A stretch of DNA of 64,000 nucleotides, from assembly GCF_016808335.1 (NCBI RefSeq), contig NC_053137.1:47235781-47299780 (forward strand), given 5' to 3'. The translations under genes were made by a program, and so were the position numbers. Under the pieces are notes generated by a model. That model saw only the letters and a program-made list of their open reading frames with translations, did not search any database and was not told the origin of the DNA. Below are positions 1 through 10,978 of the stretch, one piece after another (position 1 is the stretch's first letter; every line of letters begins with the position of its first letter). The DNA is from Panicum virgatum. Taxonomy: Eukaryota; Streptophyta; Magnoliopsida; Poales; Poaceae.

Positions 1-1235
1 CGTGGTTAAAATGAAGATTAATTGTTAGCTGTGAGCACCATCAGGTTTCTGCAATCGTGTATCCCATATCGCATCTGTGCATCCCTTCTATATTCCCGTC
101 GACAGTCTCTTAAGGCACTCATGATCGGCGATCTCGTCAAGCATGCTACTGCCGACAGCAAGCACTCACCTGTCAGCTGTTATCCTCTGGCCCTGCTCCC
201 TGCCTTGTCGCATGTCACCTGACAACTTGACGGCGAGTCTGCAACTCATAGGTGGACGGCAAATGCAATCAACACGAGTAGGGGCAATCACGCACGTCAA
301 AGCCCATGGCCGCCGGTCTCAATCTTGCAGGCAAACTAGGTGAGAAGCATGAGCTCATGAATTGATTATTGATTTCTATCTAAGTTGTATATATCCACGT
401 GTTGTTTTAAACAAGTCAATTAATTCAAATGATGAACTAATTTTTTTGATCTATCAAATAGATGTTTGATACTTGATATATTTCTAAATATTATGTAAAA
501 TGAGATACTATATTAATTGTGTGAAAATATAACTTTATTTCACTAAATATATAATTTCAAAAATATTTGTGGGCGCCATTTTGCATTACGCACCGGGACT
601 CCAAAATTCTGGAGACGGACCTGCCTCGAATTATGTATCAAGAACATGGTTATTAAGATGTCCCCTAGGCGACGAATGGACGTCCCTCGCCTTGCCAAGA
701 TGCCTATAGCGTCCGCCTCAGGTGCAAGGCGTCTGCCTAGGCGTCCAAAGGTGTTGTCTAGGCGTCCTAGAGGATGAGGTGGGAGCCATACATTGGTAGC
801 ACTGGGAGGTGGGCGCCATACATTAGTAGTGCTGGGGAGATCGAGCGGGGCAACAGGAAATTGAGGGGCGGGCAGAAATTAGATAGGAAATTGAGAGACG
901 GGCAGAAATCTTACAGAAATCAAGCGGCAAAAGCTGCCCAATCCTGGCTTAATCATGAGAGGAAAATAGAGAAGGGAGAGAGAAACATAGTAGAGAGATG
1001 GAAGAAGAAGAGGATGGTGGGAGAACTCCTCACGGCGGCGAAGCGGATCCCGCTCGTTTCCAGCTATCCTCTGTGAGGCCACCACAGCACCGTACGGCTC
1101 TATCTTATACGCCTAGGCGTTGTGAGCACGGCTACATATCTCCTAGCCTACAAATTCTCCAGCGTGGATTCTCAGACTCCCTCAAGCGAAGTCACAGCTG
1201 ACTTCCTCTTCGATGCCATTTGTTTTCTACCCAAC
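1..1235. other. Spacer, no gene recognised
   Basis: I see no gene here. About 643-800 is rich in the hexamer CCTAGG and in near copies of GGCGTC (for example around 665, 735 and 760), and a related CGCCTAGGCG lies near 1110. This suggests an old repeat copy, but I could not find matched ends. The small open frames have no recognisable domains. Confidence 0.5.
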
Positions 1236-1244
1236 GGTTGGCTG

Positions 1245-2124
1245 GAGTTTTTTCTATTTTTATATTTTTTAAAAACATTTTTTACAGAAATATATTTTTG
1301 GTTTCATAATTTACAGTTTTATACCCCTGCCGCCCCCTGCCGGGTGGTAGGGACCTATATGTAATTAAAATTTGAGTGCTATCGCATGGAGACCCCTTCC
1401 GTCCGGTGGAGGGGCGGCATGCTCCCCCCCCAATATAAAAGCAGAGGCCCCCCCCTCCCACACCTGCATTTGCAGCAAACAACATTCATAGATGGAAAAA
1501 GGAGAGACGTGGGGTGAGGGAGAGAGTTCCAACAGCGAAGCCCTACCGGATTCCGCACTTGTGATCTGCAGGTAAGTTACGCATGAATCCATTAATATTG
1601 TAAAGCAATTTAATTTAATGGCTATCCCAGTTAACACAAGTTGGTGTTTGAGGTGGTGCAGATCACAAGTGCGGAATCCGGCAGGGCAATTTAAGTTACA
1701 GTGAAGCATTAATTAAATTAAATTGCTTTACAATATTAATGGATTCATACGTAACTTACCTGCAGATCACAAGTGCGGAATCCGGCAGGGCTTCGCTGTT
1801 GCAACTCCCTCCCTCACCCCACGTCTCTCTTTTTTCCCTCTATGGATGTTGTTTGCTGCAAATACAGGTGTGGGGTGGGGACCTCAGCTTTTATATTGGG
1901 GGAGCCTGCCGCCCCCTGCTGGGCGGTCGGCCTGCCTACCGCCCCTCCACTGGGCGGTAGGGGCCTCAATGCGATAACACTCAAATTTTAATTACATATA
2001 GGTCCCTACCGCCCCGCAGACGGGCGATAGGGCCGGGCGGTAGGGGTATAAAACTGTAAATTGTGAAACCAAAAATATATTTATGTAAAAAACGTTTTTA
2101 AAAAATATAAAAATAAAAAAGGCC
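1245..2124. mobile_element. Fold-back Mutator-like element with convergent TATA boxes
   Basis: Two arms (about 1245-1620 and 1708-2124) are inverted copies of each other at roughly 85-90 percent by eye, around a short core. The element is flanked by a perfect 9-bp direct repeat GGTTGGCTG (1236-1244 and 2125-2133), the TSD length of Mutator-like elements. Each arm carries a TATAAAA (1434-1440 on +, 1889-1895 on -) pointing to the centre, followed by a conserved block ending in CTGCAG/GTAAGTTA, which looks like an exon end plus splice donor. The core holds a third copy of the pre-donor block (about 1658-1686). No transposase is present, so it is non-autonomous. Transcripts from either arm could fold into a long hairpin. 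Confidence 0.85.
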
Positions 2125-2133
2125 GGTTGGCTG

Positions 2134-2771
2134 CATCTCCAAGTTTTCTTGGCCAGCCCGGACACAAGTCTTGGCCCATGTAAAAGCCCAGTTCGCTGAT
2201 AAGTTTTTACCTTTCCTCCATGCGGTGCTTCTGGCTTGTGCTTATAGGTAACCTAAAGAAAATATACTCATATTTGTTCACGTTTTTTGCAGTATCCACT
2301 GATTCCTTGTCATCTAGTTAAGATTCAATTGCACAACCCAACAAGTAAGTTCGGTTTACATTCGAATTTCTTTGCTTTGTTTGTATCTAGTGAGTTAGGT
2401 TTACAAGATTAAATTTTGCTTAGTGATGCACGTCTAAAGAAAAAGGAGTTCAATAAAAGAATTAAGGAGACATAGAACTTGGATCAACATGACATGGAAG
2501 ATATTTGGTGGAGATTATATTTTATTATTTTGTGCATATAAAATAGTCCAAAAGACTAAAGTGAAATGCTTATTTAACTTTGCACTAAAATATTGTGTTA
2601 AACTCGAGCGCAGCTCATTTGCGTCATAATTTAAACTCATACTCAGTTCATTTGCGTCATAAGTTGGACTGTTGTGCACTAGAAAACTGAGAGATGCAAC
2701 CACCATAGGATGTAAAATGGGTGGCATCGGAGAGGGAGGAACTCAGTTGTGACTTCTCTTGAGCAAGTCAG
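2134..2771. other. AT-rich spacer
   Basis: No gene or bounded repeat recognised. A near-duplicate phrase (CTCATTTGCGTCATAA and TTCATTTGCGTCATAA at about 2615 and 2650) is the only internal structure seen. Confidence 0.4.
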
Positions 2772-2774
2772 TGA

Positions 2775-3124
2775 GGCCCTGTTTAGATCCGACCCCGTAA
2801 ACTCCGTAAACGCAAAAAAAAGGTCACATCGAATATTTCGATGCATGAAGTACTAAATGAAGTCTATTTATAAAACTTTTTGCATGGATGGGCTGTAAAT
2901 CGCGAGTGAATCTAATGAGCCAACTTAATTCATGATTTGCAACAGTGATGCTACAGTGACTATCCGCTAATTATTGATTAATCATAGATTAATTAGCATC
3001 ATTATATTCGTTTCGCGATTTACAACCCATCTGTACAATAAAATTTATAAATAAATTTTATTTAATACTTCAAATTAATAAAATTCCTTTGCAAAATTTT
3101 TTTACAACGGAACTAAACACAGCC
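2775..3124. mobile_element. Tourist-like (PIF/Harbinger) MITE
   Basis: The ends GGCCCTGTTTAGATCC and, inverted, GGCTGTGTTTAGTTCC form the terminal inverted repeat. A 3-bp direct repeat TGA (2772-2774 and 3125-3127) flanks it. The inside has the usual arrangement for this abundant grass family: a TACAGTGA stretch in the middle and two inverted blocks with CGCGA and TTTACA. It is 350 bp with no coding capacity. Confidence 0.85.
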
Positions 3125-3127
3125 TGA

Positions 3128-4004
3128 ATCCACTCAATCCATCGCCTCAAGGAATTCCTGTAAGCCAGCGACAGGGCCCGATGTTATTTCTTTTCTCCAT
3201 CCTATCTTTAATTCTGGCGGTCTAATAAAGTGTCAGCTCAGTCTATTGGTCCGGTTTCGCCTCAATCACTTCTTTTTTTTTTAACTCTAGGGTAGCACTA
3301 CAGATGATGTTGACGGGGAGGATTGATTTGACGAGCAGAAGGGATCTGCATGCGCCCCACGTTCTCCTATTTCTTTTTTTTTCAATTTTTTTGGCTTGAT
3401 GCCATTCACGTTTCTCGAAAGTTTGTTGCCATTCACGTTACCTATTTCATTTTCTTTCACTATAAAAAAACAGTGCGCTATAGCGTCAAAATAGTGCCAC
3501 GGTAGCGACCGTTAAAATAGTGCCACTATAGTGCCAGAAGTAACTGCCGCGATGCTCATTAGCGCTCTATAGCGGTAAAATAGCGTCTTGGCCAAGCTCT
3601 CGCTAAACCTACAGCCCACGATTTTAAACTTTGTTTTCTTTCACATCTTTTTTAGTTTTTTTTCCTCGTTGCTTGTTTCGTTTTCTTCCATTCTTTTTCC
3701 CTTCCATTACTTGTCCTTTCTCTTTTATTTTGCTATTCTTTTATATAATTTTTATTTTCTCTTATTTACTTATTTAACTTTTCTTCCAAACCATGTAGAT
3801 GTTTTCTCCATTTTACAATCAGTGATAAAGTAATAATTTTACCATTTTGTTAGTGAAATCTATGAATCCTTATTGTATTCCTATAATAAAAAGTTATTCT
3901 TTCATAGCATAATATATTTGTGCAAATAGTGCAAGTATATTTGGATTGATCAAAAGTACAGTATTATATTTGATTTTTATATTTCTGCAAATAATATGTT
4001 ATTA
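3128..4004. other. Spacer with TAGCG-repeat fragment and pyrimidine-rich tract
   Basis: About 3475-3590 holds repeated TATAGCG and AATAGTGCC motifs, resembling a fragment of a grass DNA transposon, without clear ends. About 3625-3800 is a T/C-rich low-complexity tract whose open frame is not credible as a gene. Confidence 0.4.
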
Positions 4005-4382
4005 TGGAAAATTCCTTTCTACACTCGCTTGTAGCTACTCCCACATGTGTATCTCATGATACATGACGTATCTGATCCAACGAAGAGTATGTACGCGGAG
4101 TATGTGTTCATACTAGAATATTTATGATGATATATATGTTGGGTACGTGACCATACATAGAGTATATGGACATACTTATTTTATATACTAATACTAAGAT
4201 ATAATCATAGTATATTTAAAAAATAGGGCTGCTTTTGAAAATTTTCATATATATACCTTTGAAGTATCTTAAAATAAGTATATGAACATACTCAAAGTGA
4301 TAAATAAGTATACGAACATACACACGATGATATACTGATGATGAGAGTAGCTACACGCGAGTGTAGAAAAAACTCGTCCATG
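4005..4382. mobile_element. MITE with CTACACTCGC inverted ends
   Basis: An inverted repeat near both ends reads CTACACTCGCTTGTAGCTAC (4019-4038) on the left and its near-complement ending in GAGTGTAG (4366) on the right. Weaker matching extends outward to TGGA at the ends. A direct repeat TTATTA (3999-4004 and 4383-4388) flanks this. The inside holds several ACATACT/AGTATAT motifs. Superfamily unclear: TTATTA could be a 3-bp TTA target with chance extension. Confidence 0.65.
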
Positions 4383-4388
4383 TTATTA

Positions 4389-4706
4389 TATAATATTTTG
4401 TTATTGTTTAGTACATTTTTTTCACATCAAGATTATTTGTTTGCGACCCAAATGTGACGAGTCATAATATCCTTTTCTTTATATATTTGTTTCTCATTTT
4501 TTTTTCCTTTCAATAATTCTAGCTTTTCAATTTTTTCCTTTCTTTTTTATCTTTCCTTGCATATTTTGTTTAACTAATTCGTTAATTATGGATCTATATA
4601 AGGTGTGGACTGCGGATGTTCGTGTAGAGTTCTTTTATAATTTATTTTTTATATATTAACTTGTTTAACACCTGTGTATATGCTTATAAGAATATTTTTC
4701 AATGTA
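4389..4706. other. AT-rich spacer
   Basis: I see nothing beyond T-rich low complexity here. It is the host sequence in which the solo LTR at 4712 inserted. Confidence 0.4.
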
Positions 4707-4711
4707 GATAC

Positions 4712-6811
4712 CGAAAGAGCATCTAGGCCCCTAAGTGGGTTTTGGTGTATTGATTGACAACACGATTAAAGAACTAACTTGTTGGCATGAGATTATGAGC
4801 AGGTATTTAATTTGTGGAATGATATAGCTCATGTATTGCAAGCAAATGTGTATGTCCCATTGACAATCATTATATGTGACAAGCTAGAATGAGAAAGAAA
4901 AATGGAAGAGCAAGGTACTCATGATTGACATGAAGGCTCCAATATATTGTTGAAGTTTGATATGAAAGGCTCTAATATATTGTTGAAGTTTTGTTAGTTA
5001 ATATGGGACTCAAAGTGGCAAACAAAGTTGTAAAAGAAAATTGAGAGCAAGGTACTCATGATTGACATGAAGGCTCCAATATTAATTAAAGGCTTGTTCG
5101 ACTTTTGATGGAATTCATATGACAAGTAAAGGTTATGAGAATGAGACATAATATATTGTTGCATAGTCTCAAATTAGAAAGACTTGTCATATGAGATGAA
5201 TAATTATTGTCAAGGGAAGCAAGCAAGAGAAAAGTGAATGAGACATGAGTTGATGTGCATATGTTGTCTCAAATTGGAAAGCTTGCATATGAAAATTAAA
5301 TGGTGAATTTATTTTGGTAAAGAAGATTTCATGCATGACACAAATGAATGTGAAGTTCAATATGAACGGCTAGGATGAAGGTAAAGAGGACCGAAAGGCG
5401 TGTTTCAAGAGGCTACGCAAGCGTTGGCTTGGGGGGAGCAAGGAAACCGATACGGGTCAAAATACCGGAGATCCTAGAGTCATGGAGAGCTATATGTTGA
5501 AGAGTGTCATTATTTGGTAAATGGATGTGACTTGTGAATCAAAGATGGATTTCATTCTTATATGAAGGAAGATTCAAAGTCACTAACTCAAGCAGGCATG
5601 CTCACTGAACTTGGAGATGTTGTCAACCTCAAGATATTGTTTGAAGAAGGTCGGCTTGATTAAGACATGAAAGCTCAAGTGTTGTGTGTAGGTCATTTTA
5701 TGTGTGAACTTGAGTATAGGATGCCGTACTATTAAGGGGGATGCAACATCAGTGGTTTGACATTACCAAAAGTGCTCATAGCCATCCCATGTGAGAAAAA
5801 TCAGAGAGAAACACTTGGGAGCAGAAAATCTACTGTGACCGGTCTGACCGGCCAAGCTGACCGGTCTGACCGGTCTGGTCCAACGGCTAGTTTATTTGAA
5901 CTGACCGGTCTGACCGGTCTGGGGGACCGGTCTGACTGGTCTGTCTCTGACAGAGAAACGGCTAGTTTTTGAGAGAGGGATATTTATACCCCACACCCTC
6001 ACCCTTTCGGGGGTGCTGATGCCATTTAGATTCCAGAGCCATCTCTGAGCCGTGAGAGCACTTGAGAAGTCCTCCCCAACCTCTCTTTGTGAGATTTGAG
6101 TGATTAGAGTTGAATCCTTTGAGTTGGGTTGAGTGAAACATTTGCTAAGAGAGCATTTAAGCAGTGAGAGCATAAGCCTTAGCTTGAGCACTTGCGGTTG
6201 CGTCGCCAACTTGATTGAAGCTTTTGTTACTCTTGGAGGTGAAGCCTCCTAGACGGCTAGGCGTCGCCGGCTAGCTCCCAAGCTTGTGGTGAGCAGCGAC
6301 AAGTTTGTTGCAGCAGCGATCGTGTGTCATGAGGACACATGGTCATATAGTGGAAAGGAGGAGATAGCTTGACCTTGTGGTCGCGATAAGCTTCCTCAAC
6401 AGAGACTAGGATTCACACGTGGTGAACGTGGTGAATCTGAAATTCGGTGAAACAAGTCTCTGTGTCTCCTTTGCATACTCTTCATTTGTTTTGCGTCACA
6501 TCTTGCGCTCTAGCTCTATTTGTGCTTCCGCTTCGATCTACTCGTTTCTGTTGTTTCTTTGTGTGTAGGTTTAAGAAATATATTTGTAAGCACCTACAGA
6601 AGCTCCACACCAAGTTACATTTGTGCTAGAGCTCGTAAAGGGGAGGATTAACACTTTTGTGCAGGTTCTGCGTAGGACCGGTCTGACCGGTCTGCTCAAC
6701 CGGTCTGACCGGTTGGTTGCTGACACTAGTGTTAAGTGATTCAATCTGCAGGATTAGTTTTAAACGCATATTCACCCCTCTAGGCGACAACACGCGATTA
6801 AGGTCCTTTCA
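4712..6811 (+). mobile_element. Solo LTR, Sirevirus (Ty1/copia)-like
   Basis: A perfect 5-bp TSD GATAC (4707-4711 and 6812-6816) brackets 2,100 bp with no coding capacity. The left end is CGAAAGAGCATC and the right end GGTCCTTTCA; inverted matching shows the first base should be T, so the TG start has changed to CG. The phrases GCATCTAGGCCCCTAAGTGG near the start and TTCACCCCTCTAGGCGAC near the end are typical of Sirevirus LTRs in grasses. A TATTTATA box at 5981-5988 sits below a cluster of ACCGGT palindromes (about 5837-5942); more copies lie at 6676-6712. A single LTR with intact TSD implies recombination between the two LTRs of a full element. Confidence 0.88.
5837..5942. repeat. ACCGGTCTG palindrome array upstream of the LTR TATA box
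   Basis: The 9-mer ACCGGTCTG recurs head to tail in two clusters (about 5837-5880 and 5902-5942). Each copy contains the ACCGGT palindrome. The array ends about 40 bp upstream of TATTTATA at 5981. A second small group lies at 6676-6712. Position suggests enhancer or transcription-factor sites of the LTR promoter, which is inference. Confidence 0.8.
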
Positions 6812-6816
6812 GATAC

Positions 6817-7793
6817 GTTAGTTCTTTATGTCTACGTGTAACTAATTTGTTCGGAATGCTAAATTATTTGTTCGGTTTGTAGATTAAATTGTTCGGCGAT
6901 ATTGATTCATTTGTTCGCTATATTCGTTTTTTATTATTTACCCTATAAATCAAATGTTTGCATTGTTTAATATTTTTTAATGGAAAATTATTATTTATTC
7001 ATGACGTCTAATTTTTTGTTCATAAAAATTATTATTTGTTTATATTGTTAAAATTTTTGTTCGCATTATTTAAAATTAACTATTACTAAAGTATTATTTT
7101 TCAAAAATACTGTGCAAATATAGGCAAGTGTGGTCTATTCTTGAAGATCTTATCATAATAAAAATAATGGTGTAATCCAAATTTAATTTGGATACTCGGT
7201 TTAATAGTTACAGTTTTTTGTAGTTTTGGATTTGTATGCACGTGGATGACGTCAACATTTGTACATATCTTCATGGTTGCGTGTGCGTAGATTCTATTTT
7301 TTTATTTAGGCAATTTGCGCGCGGAAACAGTCAATAGAAAAATTAAATCACAGGGAAAAAACATTGACAGACCTTTGATATGGTCCAACATCTGTCTGCA
7401 GCTGGAAAATATTTAATTGCACGCGCTTCAGGGGATGGTTGGCAGAACTATTACTGTGACAGATAACTGTGCCCCGTTGTGGGGGAGGTTGGTCGCCGGC
7501 GTGTTAAGGGTAATTTCAATGGGAGTGTCATAAAAGTGTCATGGATATTAAATTTGCTAACATATACTAATAGTGTGCGGAGAGAGAAGAAAAGTGTCAT
7601 GAAATATGAGAGGAGTGTCATCACCATGACACTTTACTGTCACTGTTTTTGAGATTTCAGTCTAGATAATTGTGTCGATAACACTCCTACTAAGACTGAC
7701 CTAAAAACCATTATCATGAGCCCAGCAATCAAACAGTCACTAGCCAAATGTTTTAGGCCCTTTTTCTCTCAGCCACACCAACAGAATGCTGAC
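6817..7793. other. AT-rich spacer with possible small MITE
   Basis: Mostly TTGTTCG/ATTTGTTC low complexity up to 7080. Between about 7510 and 7720 the repeated word GTGTCAT on one side and ATGACACT on the other suggest a small inverted-repeat element, but I could not fix its ends. Confidence 0.35.
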
Positions 7794-7796
7794 TAG

Positions 7797-8131
7797 GGCC
7801 CCGTTTGGTTGCCTCCCGTAAAATTTTTGAAAAGGCATCTTTCTATATTTGAAGTACTAAACATAGACTAATCACAAAAATAATTACAGAACTCGTCTGT
7901 AAATCGCGAGACGAATCTAATGAGCATAATTAATCCGTCACTAGAGGTTGTTTACTGTAGCATTACTGTAGCAATTTAGCATCTGATTACAGTCTAATTA
8001 GGTTCATTAGATTCGTCTCGCCATTTACAGACAGCAGTCGCAATGCATTTTTTATTTCGTCTAGATTTAAGTCTCCATGCAGGTGTCGGAAAAAAAATTT
8101 GGAATTTTGAATTTCGTAACCAAACACGGGC
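7797..8131. mobile_element. Tourist-like (PIF/Harbinger) MITE
   Basis: Ends GGCCCCGTTTGGTT and, inverted, GCCCGTGTTTGGTT, with a 3-bp TSD TAG (7794-7796 and 8132-8134). The inside has the paired GCGAGACGAATCTAATGAG and inverted CATTAGATTCGTCTCG blocks and a central TTTACTGTAGCA, standard for this grass MITE family. Confidence 0.88.
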
Positions 8132-8134
8132 TAG

Positions 8135-8769
8135 GCCGGCGACATCGTCCCTCGTAGGGGACGGGCTAAGGCTAGTCCCTCTCCCTCGTAGGGGACGGGC
8201 TAGGTTATTCCTAATGCAAGATTTCATCGTACGGTTTTATTGAGTGCCATGTCATCTAATAAGTACATTTGAGTTGGTGAATGAAACAAGGTCTCCTACA
8301 CAATTTCATCCTGATAAAACTCTTTCCCTCTTTTTTTCATAATTATCTTGTCATGTCATCACAATTGCTGATATGTCACTATATTTAATGCGCATAAATC
8401 CTTTACGAAACTTGCACTGAATTAGCCTAATACGTAGTACAGTGATCGAGAAGATGTGGGCTTGCTCACTTGCACTCCTTTGGCCTCTAGCCCTCTACGG
8501 AATAATAGAGAGAGATTTTGTTGGATTCGGAGACAAAGGGAATGTGATATGAACTTTGACTTTGACCGTGATAGGTTTCTGCAACAGCTCCCAAAGCGTG
8601 TGTTGTTGTTGTTGTATTCCTCATTTATGAAAGCTCTGGGACTCCGCGGACGGCGAGGTAATCCACGTCGGTAAAAAGAATAAAAATCAACCGCACGATC
8701 TAGTTCGTCGCTATTGGTGGAGCGTGGAGGTTTGCTCCACCACGGCCAGTCGGCAACGCTGCTAAGTGC
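8135..8769. other. Spacer with short direct repeat
   Basis: The 20-bp word CCCTCGTAGGGGACGGGCTA occurs twice just right of the MITE (about 8150 and 8187). Beyond that I see no gene; the 72-residue frame near 8456 has no recognisable domain. Confidence 0.45.
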
Positions 8770-8771
8770 TA

Positions 8772-9220
8772 CCCCTCCCTTTCAAATTACATATCGTTTG
8801 ATTTTTTTAACTTTAAATTTAACCACTCATTTTATTCAAAACTTTTGACAAAATATCATTTTTTTATTGTGGGTTGCTTTATCTCTATCTCTATATATAC
8901 TAAGCAAGCAACATTTTCTTAGTCCGTCAATTGGCATCCTAATCAGAGTCTGAACAAAACAATCTGAATCGGAACCCAGACAAATCAATCGGAATACGGA
9001 CAATCAATATCTTGTACAATCACGACACAGTCTGTATATGAAGGAACACAAAGTTGATGGTGTTATATAGGTCTATTATATTACCGTAGCAACACACGTG
9101 CATTATGCTAGTCAATACAAGATCTTCATGTATGATTTAAATTTGATAATATTTGTACAAATTTTTTTAATAAGATCAGTGATCTTAAAAAATTAAACGA
9201 GCTACAACTTGAAACGGAGG
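8772..9220. mobile_element. Stowaway-type MITE, split by a Helitron
   Basis: Left end CCCCTCCCTTTCAAATTACA and inverted right end CCTCCGTTTCAAGTTG match the Stowaway terminal repeat CTCCCTCCGTTTCAAATT with decay. A TA dinucleotide flanks both ends (8770-8771 and 9221-9222), as expected for Tc1/Mariner MITEs. The usual size is about 250 bp; the excess is the Helitron at 8882-9111. Confidence 0.7.
8882..9111 (+). mobile_element. Small non-autonomous Helitron nested in the Stowaway
   Basis: It starts TCTCTATCTCTATATATAC directly after an A and ends in CTAG followed by T, the Helitron rule of insertion between A and T. The last 30 bp contain CCGTAGCAACACACGTGC and TATGCTAG, closely like the grass Helitron 3' end with its short hairpin. 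No Rep/helicase coding is present and there is no TSD, as expected. Confidence 0.72.
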
Positions 9221-9222
9221 TA

Positions 9223-10970
9223 GACTCTCCCTCTGACTTTGTTCCGCGATACCATCCTACCTTTGCATCGTTTGCGCCTGACATGCCGGTGAGCAGCACG
9301 CCAGCGAGAGTGCAAGACCGACGCCGTCAAGGACGAGCCTTCCGACGCATGCGGGGCTTGCATCCTACCGTGATCAGACAGTGCGATGGCTACCACGTAC
9401 CCCGCCACGGCCTCCTGCCCTGATGCACCGGTGCCATCGCAGGACATGTTAGGCCTTCTCCAGTCGTGGGTGTGGTGCACCCAGAAAACACGGGGCCACG
9501 TAGGTTTTTCCAAAACCGACTCCTCCTTCTCCAGTGGCCGCACCCGACAGCCCCAACCTTTTCTCTTGCATCTCGCTCGTCCATGGCAAGCGCCGCCGCC
9601 GGTGAATCCTGCAGCTGGTGCGGCACGTGCGGCCTCCCCGGCCTGCGGCCTGGCGCCGCCGCTCCCCGCTGCAGCCGGCTCCTCTGCCGACCGCGCCGCT
9701 CCTCGCCGCTCGCGTGGCCGGCCCGGCACCGCTGCTCCGCTGCGGCCGGCCCCGAGGCTCACGCCGCCGGCCCGGCGCCGCCTCTCCCCGCCTGCGGCCC
9801 AAGCGCCCGCGGCCGACCCGGTGCCACCGCTCCCGTGTGCGGCCTGACCAGCACCGCGGTCCCCGCCCGCGGCCGGCCGGGTGGCAGCGCCGGTGCTGCT
9901 CCTCCTCCGCGAGCAAAGGGCCTATTCAATTTTTTAGTTGCGAGGAACCGGTGCAAGGTGCAGTTCCTGTCTCTCTCCTTGAAGGTGCGCTAGCTGCAGT
10001 CGTTGCCCTCGATTCCTCCGTTGCCACCTGGGATGAAAGTGCGGCCACTGGAGAAGGCCTTATGGAACTCGCCTAGTGAGCCGACGGCGTCGTAGTCACA
10101 GCATAAAGTATACCGCCCAGGCTGCCACCTCTGCGTGCCGGTCTCCGCCCTCGACCTCTGCCTAGCTTCCCTATCCACCTTCACCATCAGTTTCGGCCTG
10201 TTGTCAGCTCAGATCGCTCCATTTCTTTCTGCGACTTTTTTTCCCCCGGCAATTTACCTGAGTCTGAACTGAATATAGGTCCCTCATATTGATTTATATA
10301 TACATACTCTATATGCAACAAAACTATTATACATCCATACCTTAAAACAAATAGAATCATAAAAGAAATGTGATTATTTTTCAGTATAGTTGCCGTCTCT
10401 TCTTTTCAGTATATACATATACATTGATGCCACTATCACCTCACAATATGTGATTTTGTATTTTTGTTTGATAGATTTCTGACATCTAAGTAAGATCTTT
10501 GGCTTATATCACTCCGAATGTGTATGTGTATCAGTATCTTCTTACCTTTAAAACTATGTGTCTATATCTTGTTGCCGTGTACTACTGTTCTTATGCTTTA
10601 TTATTTGACACTGCACATTCATATTCACATAAAATCACTTTGATTAAACCAAATCCAGTTAATGTGAACTATTTTATATTGCCAAACAGAATTGAAAAGA
10701 ATATGTATTGCCATCTATTTAGAATTTTAGATTATAAATAAATCACTAGATCTTGTCATCATTCTACCATAGTTTCTATGCGTTATATATATGCACCTAT
10801 ACCATCCATGTTAGAATGTAAATGGATTTCACAATCCATATGTAGATTAAATGCTATTCGTATGTAATTAAAATAATCAAATAACCTGTTGATCCATTTT
10901 GTAATATAGTCGCATATATATAAATGCATGTCTCGTTTCCACAGTATCTTAACTTTTTTTCTATATCTTA
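9223..10970. other. GC-rich block (9230-10250), then AT-rich spacer
   Basis: 9230-10250 is strongly GC-rich and open in several frames on both strands, rich in Ala, Pro and Arg. That pattern comes from base composition; I recognise no protein family. It could be a captured or decayed 5' exon region. 10250-10970 is AT-rich and shows nothing. Confidence 0.4.
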
Positions 10971-10978
10971 TCTTCAAC

